From: Paralcaligenes sp039935015
Lineage (GTDB): Bacteria > Pseudomonadota > Gammaproteobacteria > Burkholderiales > Burkholderiaceae_B
Length of the DNA: 5,395 bases
Assembly: GCA_039935015.1 (NCBI GenBank)
Contig: JBDTLC010000142.1
Span: 1 to 5,395, forward strand
Direction of reading: 5' to 3'
Shown: one piece after another, positions 1 through 3,686 of the stretch
Numbering within the stretch: position 1 is the first letter of the stretch
Layout of the letters: every line of letters begins with the position of its first letter
The notes under the pieces: generated by a model
Database searches by the model: none
Seen by the model: only the letters and a program-made list of their open reading frames with translations
Told to the model about the DNA's origin: nothing
Translations under genes and position numbers: made by a program

Positions 1-138
1 GACGGAATTATCCCATGGCAACACGCCCTCAATGCGCCAGCGCACATTGCGCTCCATTTAGCGCCATCGGTAGGCCATATGCCTCAATGGGACGCCACCA
101 AGCTGGTTGGCGAGGTCATTGCGAGACTAGCCACATAA
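1..138 (+). CDS. C-terminal end of an alpha/beta-fold hydrolase (5' partial)
   Basis: Reading in frame from base 1 gives 45 codons ending in TAA at 136-138, with no start because the gene begins outside the window. The peptide starts DGIIPWQHA and later has the segment SVGHMPQWDA. These match the end of alpha/beta-hydrolase-fold proteins: the Asp before IIP sits where the catalytic acid lies (codon 1-3), and the His of GHMPQ (76-78) is where the catalytic His lies, followed by a final amphipathic helix (KLVGEVIARLA). The D-x-IIP plus GHMPQ pairing resembles the hydrolase-type dihydrolipoyl acyltransferase component of acetoin-cleaving systems (AcoC), but the lipoyl domain and nucleophile elbow are not visible, so the substrate cannot be fixed. 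It is convergent with ftrD, 143 bp away. The frame is supported by protein motifs, not by length. The overlapping reading frame from the ATG at 15 has no recognisable motifs and is judged spurious. Confidence 0.75.
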   Translation, partial: DGIIPWQHALNAPAHIALHLAPSVGHMPQWDATKLVGEVIARLAT

Positions 139-281
139 CACGCCGCGACACGCTCGGCGCATTGATGAGGAGGCTCCAAAGGATTTGCGCCACATCGAAA
201 GAATGGAACGTAACCTCTGAAAGATATTCTATGAATTTGACCGAGCTTTGGCTGGAAGGCAGGCTTCGTCACCCACGACAG

Positions 282-1700
282 CTACCAAACGACGAAAAAC
301 AATACCCAGGAGGCGCAAAACGGCACTAGGCCGAGTGCTACGATAAGCATCGCCCCTACCCGCAGCCAGAATTGGGCACTGCGCAAGCCAGTAAGGCGCC
401 AGACCAGACGCAGGCTCCAGAGCAATGCCAGAGCAAGAAATGTAAAGCGAACACCGGTCGCCCACCCGGTGAAGACCCCTTCATTTTTAAGCAAAGTCAG
501 GGTAGTGGCAGAAAGCCCCAGAAACACGCCTGCTCCGCCAGTCGGAATCAGGCCTTGCGCCAGTTTATGAAGGCCATCGCGGCCCATTCGGTACTTTGCC
601 TGGGGCACGGCGCGACGCAGCGACACAGACGTTTTCGCGATAGGCAAGAGACGGTCGACCAGCCATAAGGCCATATAAACAGGACCGCCTACACACAAAG
701 CGGCGCCCATGATAAAGACGAGAATGCCGGCCCCATCGAGCCACGCGAAACTGTCATTGACATCGGGGTAATGAGTAAGGATGAACCACGGCGCATTTTG
801 CGCCAACGGCCAATAGATATCGTGATCGACCAGCCACGTAGCGCTGGCCTGTTTAATTGTCACAAACCAGGGGCTAGCGCTCCACAAAAAAGCCCCTACC
901 GCCAGGCCCATCAGGCCAAACACAATAAGCACTGTTTGCCAATGATCTCCGGTCGCGACGTCCACAATTTCGGTTTCGGGAGAGCGCGCAGTTAATGCGA
1001 TAGCGCCGCGGTAATCGCTGCACCGTCCGCACATATGGCAATCGGCCGCGCCTTTCATATGCCGTAACGGCAAAAGCGGCGCACAATTAATCGAAGCCGT
1101 ACGCCGCTCAGGATTGCGCCATGCTTCTTCATTCACCCTGTAATGCCAAGGCGCAAGCTTGGCCAGCAGGTTAAATACCCCATTGACAGGACACAAATAT
1201 TTGCACCATACCCGTTTATTGCGACCGTACAGCCAACCCACCACCAACGCACCGGCAGTCGAGCCACCGAGCACCGCCAGCACTGCCCAGGGGTATTGAT
1301 AGACGCTGACCAATTGGCCGTATACCGTCGTCAGGGAAAAAGCCACAAAGGGCCACCCTCCCCAACGCATCCACTTTGGTATGGCCCGACCGCGGCCATG
1401 CTCGCTCGCCCACTCCGTCAGCATGCCTTCGGGGCAAAACAAGCCACACCAGGCCCGACCGAACAGGGGGATGGAAACCAGAACAAAGGGCCACCAGACC
1501 CCCCAGAATGCGAACTGTGCGAAGATGGTCAGGTTGTTAAACACGGATGCGCTGCGGTCTGGCAAAGGCAAGACGGCGGGAACGACCAGTAAAAACAGGT
1601 ACACGGCCACAATCACCCACTGCACCTTACGCAACAGCGGTGCGTGATCGCGCAAAGCGTCAGCAAATTTCGTCGTGGCCCGACGCAGCACCATAGCCAT
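282..1700 (-). CDS. ftrD: FtrD-like membrane polyferredoxin (4Fe-4S binding) of ferrous iron uptake system
   Basis: This 472-residue inner-membrane protein is of the NapH/polyferredoxin type. In the Ftr model it accepts the electrons released when Fe2+ is oxidised during import; that role is inferred from family and operon position. Hydrophobic segments lie near residues 28-46, 60-80, 115-158, 256-274, 322-346, 390-404, 418-436 and 446-469. Two membrane-edge Cys pairs are visible, CGLFCP (Cys85, Cys89) and CKYLCP (Cys166, Cys170), as in Fer4_5 proteins. A soluble loop carries Cys206 and then CHMCGRC (Cys221, Cys224, Cys227), a plausible 4Fe-4S ligand set, although it lacks the usual trailing Cys-Pro. 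The ATG at 1700 is preferred because AGGG (1708-1711) lies 7 nt upstream; the second ATG at 1694 would have 13 nt spacing. The gene starts 12 nt after the ftrC stop and is last in the operon. Family assignment is strong; the symbol comes from synteny with Bordetella ftrABCD. Confidence 0.9.
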   Translation of the reverse strand: MAMVLRRATTKFADALRDHAPLLRKVQWVIVAVYLFLLVVPAVLPLPDRSASVFNNLTIFAQFAFWGVWWPFVLVSIPLFGRAWCGLFCPEGMLTEWASEHGRGRAIPKWMRWGGWPFVAFSLTTVYGQLVSVYQYPWAVLAVLGGSTAGALVVGWLYGRNKRVWCKYLCPVNGVFNLLAKLAPWHYRVNEEAWRNPERRTASINCAPLLPLRHMKGAADCHMCGRCSDYRGAIALTARSPETEIVDVATGDHWQTVLIVFGLMGLAVGAFLWSASPWFVTIKQASATWLVDHDIYWPLAQNAPWFILTHYPDVNDSFAWLDGAGILVFIMGAALCVGGPVYMALWLVDRLLPIAKTSVSLRRAVPQAKYRMGRDGLHKLAQGLIPTGGAGVFLGLSATTLTLLKNEGVFTGWATGVRFTFLALALLWSLRLVWRLTGLRSAQFWLRVGAMLIVALGLVPFCASWVLFFVVW

Positions 1701-1712
1701 AGGGAAACCCTG

Positions 1713-2564
1713 CTAAACGGCTACGGTGGACAAACGTGACGGGGCCCGGGCCTTAACGTCGGCACGTTTGAGCAAATAGTAGACGGCGACCCAATATCCG
1801 ATCCAGATCAATAACTGTGACAACGCCGGATAGGCACGATAGCCCGCAAAATGAGCCAGAACCGAGCCCAAACCTTTATTGGCGTCCAGCAACCATGAGC
1901 TATCCCATACCGGATCCATCAACGTGGGCAAGACTCCCAGTGAAATCAGATGATCCAGGCCGCCCACCAGCAAAGAGCTGGCCAGCAACAGCAAAAGAAT
2001 TTCCGTTAGCTTGAAGAACCGACGCCAGGTAATGATGCGTCCGCCGAGCTGCAACACGCCAAAGGTTGCCAGTGCCGCGGCAAAACCCAGCACTCCGGCC
2101 AAAGCCAAACGCCACACGGATCCTGTAGCATCGCCCGCCGATATCGTGCCATATAGAAACACCACGGCCTCGCTGCCTTCGCGTGCCACAGCGCACATAA
2201 TCAAAATTAACAGGCCCCACCAATTGTCGTTGCCGACCTGAGTCTGCGCGCCGCCTTCCAATTGTGTTTTCAGGGTACGCCCGTGACGCCTCATCCAGAT
2301 CACCATCTGGACAACCAAACCGCAGGCAACCAAGGCCATAGCGGTCTGAAACCACTCCTGGCCGGCGCTCGAGAGCCACGAAGCAATTCCCAGTAAAACC
2401 AGAGCCAGCGCTACGGCCAGCGCCAGACCGGCTGCTACGCCTCCCCACAGCCACGGCAAGCCGCGGCGCCCATCAGGGCTTTGGCGCAGCCAGGCATATA
2501 AAATGCCCACCACTAACAAGGCTTCTACACTTTCACGCCAGACGATAAAGGCTATTTGTTCCAT
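1713..2564 (-). CDS. ftrC: FtrC, Ftr1-family high-affinity iron permease
   Basis: This 283-residue integral membrane protein belongs to the Ftr1/EfeU (OFeT) family and moves oxidised iron across the inner membrane. The two diagnostic REXXE iron motifs are intact: RESVE at residues 10-14 in the first membrane segment and REGSE at 128-132 in the fourth. Seven hydrophobic segments can be traced, near residues 4-24, 38-62, 73-91, 115-139, 152-175, 186-205 and 248-266. Size is usual for the family and no disruption is seen. The start ATG at 2564 has AAGG at 2574-2577, 9 nt upstream, directly after the ftrB stop codon; the ftrB-ftrC gap is only 15 nt, so co-transcription is very likely. Sitting between a cupredoxin and a polyferredoxin distinguishes it from EfeUOB systems, where EfeO and EfeB follow the permease, and points to FtrC. 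Confidence 0.95.
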   Translation of the reverse strand: MEQIAFIVWRESVEALLVVGILYAWLRQSPDGRRGLPWLWGGVAAGLALAVALALVLLGIASWLSSAGQEWFQTAMALVACGLVVQMVIWMRRHGRTLKTQLEGGAQTQVGNDNWWGLLILIMCAVAREGSEAVVFLYGTISAGDATGSVWRLALAGVLGFAAALATFGVLQLGGRIITWRRFFKLTEILLLLLASSLLVGGLDHLISLGVLPTLMDPVWDSSWLLDANKGLGSVLAHFAGYRAYPALSQLLIWIGYWVAVYYLLKRADVKARAPSRLSTVAV

Positions 2565-2579
2565 GATGCAATACCTTGG

Positions 2580-2981
2580 CTACTGTTTCTCTGTTACGAC
2601 CAACACACCCTTGACGTTTGGATGAAAATCGTCAAAGAAGGGGTATTCGCCTGGCCGCGAAACCGTTATCACAACAGACGATGTGACTCCTGGACCCAGC
2701 ACTTTTTCTTGGCGCAATGGCAAACTTTCAAATTCAACAGGCCCTTTACTTTCATTGACCAATATCAGTTTGAATTTTCCTGCAGGCACCGTCAGGCGTG
2801 CCGGCTCAAAGGTGCCACCCTGCTTGAAGGTCAGCGTAAACTCTGGCATTTGACCGGCCTGCGCCAGGCCAGGCAGGCCGAGCATCAGGCATAACGCCAA
2901 CAACGCTGCTCCGAGCCAATGCATGCCTGCCAGCTTCTCATTTTTATCGAACGGCTCGTTCAATATATCGGCTCGCATCAT
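2580..2981 (-). CDS. ftrB: FtrB, periplasmic cupredoxin-domain protein
   Basis: This protein of about 133 residues has a hydrophobic export signal ending near LAQAG, followed by a single cupredoxin-like beta domain. The domain shows a FEPARLTVPAGKFKLILVN segment, then EFESLPLRQEKVLGPG, and finally GEYPFFDDFHPNVKG near the C terminus. This is the pattern of the cupredoxin partner of P19 proteins, related to the EfeO N-terminal cupredoxin, and it is thought to help oxidise periplasmic Fe2+ before FtrC takes it up. The mature part has no Cys, so a blue (type 1) copper centre is not expected; acidic residues and the late His of DDFHP are candidate metal ligands. The start is uncertain. AAAGGTGG (2991-2998) is best spaced for the ATG at 2981, but ATG at 2978 and TTG at 2987 are also possible. 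Starting at the internal ATG at 2924 would give a tidier signal peptide (MHWLGAALLALCLMLG). The ATG at 2981 lies 2 nt past the ftrA stop. Confidence 0.88.
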   Translation of the reverse strand: MMRADILNEPFDKNEKLAGMHWLGAALLALCLMLGLPGLAQAGQMPEFTLTFKQGGTFEPARLTVPAGKFKLILVNESKGPVEFESLPLRQEKVLGPGVTSSVVITVSRPGEYPFFDDFHPNVKGVLVVTEKQ

Positions 2982-2983
2982 GA

Positions 2984-3520
2984 TCAATACCCACCTTTCT
3001 TGCCCGTTCCGGCATATACGAATTCATATTTCAATTGAAATGTCTTGAACCATGGTGCTACGCCGGTTTCTTTGTCCACATGACGGCCAAAATGATTCAT
3101 TTTGTTGGCTGTGGGAGGCGAAACGGTGAGAGATAATTGGTATTTGCCAGGACCTTCAAGTTTGACGTTGTCACCATAATGCGGGCCATCGTTGGCCACC
3201 ATGGGCATCAAGTCGCCTTTCAATTCCTTGCTGCTACCATTTTTCTGCAACGTATACTGGATCACGAGGTAAGGTGCCCAAGCGCCTTCGGGCAAGCCGT
3301 TTTTGTTGTCCGCCGTTGCGTGGATATCGGCCTCGAGGTGAATATCGGACTCTTTCGCTGCGCGCATCATGCCTGCAGGTTCCATTTCAACCGGCTGCAA
3401 ATACACCGCGCCAATTTCCAGCCCGTTCAAATCCGACGGTTTGCCTATAGGGTATTCGGCCGACCAGGCGGATGCAGCCAAACCCATGCCTATTGCGACT
3501 GCCAGCCACTGCTTCACCAT
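2984..3520 (-). CDS. ftrA: FtrA, P19-type periplasmic iron-binding protein
   Basis: This 178-residue periplasmic protein belongs to the P19/FetP/FtrA family, which binds iron with a copper-containing site and feeds an Ftr1 permease. A signal peptide (MVKQWLAVAIGMGLAASAWSA) covers about residues 1-21. The metal ligands of Campylobacter P19 can be matched: His61 and Glu63 in DIHLEADIH, Met107 and His114 in GDLMPMVANDGPHYG, and His147 in FGRHVDKETGVAPWFK. The 46-residue His-Met and 7-residue Met-His spacings agree with those recalled for P19. The frame stays open upstream to 3739, but the ATG at 3520 is the true start: GGAG (3529-3532) lies 8 nt before it, the signal peptide follows at once, and the extra 73 residues show no family resemblance and overlap the end of the upstream gene. 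It is the first gene of the operon, so the Fur-like site upstream probably controls all four genes. Confidence 0.93.
   Translation of the reverse strand: MVKQWLAVAIGMGLAASAWSAEYPIGKPSDLNGLEIGAVYLQPVEMEPAGMMRAAKESDIHLEADIHATADNKNGLPEGAWAPYLVIQYTLQKNGSSKELKGDLMPMVANDGPHYGDNVKLEGPGKYQLSLTVSPPTANKMNHFGRHVDKETGVAPWFKTFQLKYEFVYAGTGKKGGY
2991..2998 (-). promoter_or_regulatory. Ribosome binding site of ftrB inside the ftrA 3' end
   Basis: AAAGGTGG on the minus strand lies within the last codons of ftrA. It is 9 nt from the ATG at 2981, 12 nt from the ATG at 2978 and 3 nt from the TTG at 2987. The ftrA TGA (2984-2986) falls between the site and the ATG, an arrangement that suggests translational coupling. 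Confidence 0.65.
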
Positions 3521-3528
3521 GCTTGTTG

Positions 3529-3532
3529 CTCC
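3529..3532 (-). promoter_or_regulatory. Ribosome binding site deciding the ftrA start
   Basis: On the minus strand GGAG lies 8 nt before the ATG at 3520, whose product begins with a clean signal peptide. This sets the start well inside an open frame that runs back to 3739. Confidence 0.8.
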
Positions 3533-3634
3533 GTTCGATTGTTGCAAAGAAAAAGACAAAATTCTTGTTCGCGAACTCACCCATTCCGAAGCACCATAAA
3601 CTTCGTTCTTCACGGCACAATATTGAACACAAAC

Positions 3635-3653
3635 AAGACTCGTTCTCATTACT
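3635..3653. promoter_or_regulatory. Candidate Fur box upstream of ftrA
   Basis: On the minus strand this 19-mer reads AGTAATGAGAACGAGTCTT. By hand it matches the E. coli Fur consensus GATAATGATAATCATTATC at 11 of 19 positions, with the left half (TAATGAGAA) much better than the right. It lies about 115-133 bp before the ftrA ATG, in a plausible operator position. Fur control of ftrABCD is known in Bordetella; its occurrence here is inference. No convincing sigma-70 -35/-10 pair could be placed next to it. Confidence 0.45.
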
Positions 3654-3665
3654 TTAACATGAGAA
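3643..3665. repeat. 7-bp inverted repeat with 9-nt spacer (possible operator)
   Basis: TTCTCAT (3643-3649) and ATGAGAA (3659-3665) are perfect inverted copies separated by TACTTTAAC. The left arm is the conserved half of the Fur-like site, so the right arm gives a second divergent ATGAGAA half-site. It is not followed by a T-tract, so a terminator is unlikely. It could be an extended Fur array or the site of another dimeric regulator. Confidence 0.5.
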
Positions 3666-3686
3666 ATCTGACTAATGCTTGAAATT

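Noticed and set aside
109..128. GTCATTGCGAG-like word typical of dispersed intergenic repeats in some genomes
   Set aside because: It is explained by the hydrolase codons for GEVIARL, and no second copy or palindromic unit is present.
141..159. Hairpin CGCCG-9 nt-CGGCG in the convergent gap, considered as a terminator
   Set aside because: The stem is only 5 bp with a 9-nt loop and no T-tract on either strand. The rest of 139-281 shows no better hairpin.
84..272. Minus-strand frame of 62 codons downstream of ftrD
   Set aside because: It overlaps the hydrolase fragment antisense, has no recognisable motif, and no good ribosome site was seen.
15..329. Plus-strand ATG frame of 104 codons at the left edge
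   Set aside because: It overlaps the hydrolase 3' end in another frame and runs into the ftrD 3' end. Its composition is odd (many Arg, Cys and His) and no motif is seen.
1143..1592. Plus-strand frame of 149 codons opposite ftrD
   Set aside because: It is antisense to a well-supported gene and its peptide is low in recognisable structure (rich in Pro, Gln, Arg and His), typical of a shadow frame.
3617..3645. Sigma-70 promoter with TATTGT (3617-3622) as -10
   Set aside because: No acceptable -35 hexamer is found at 16 to 19 nt spacing, so no promoter was annotated.
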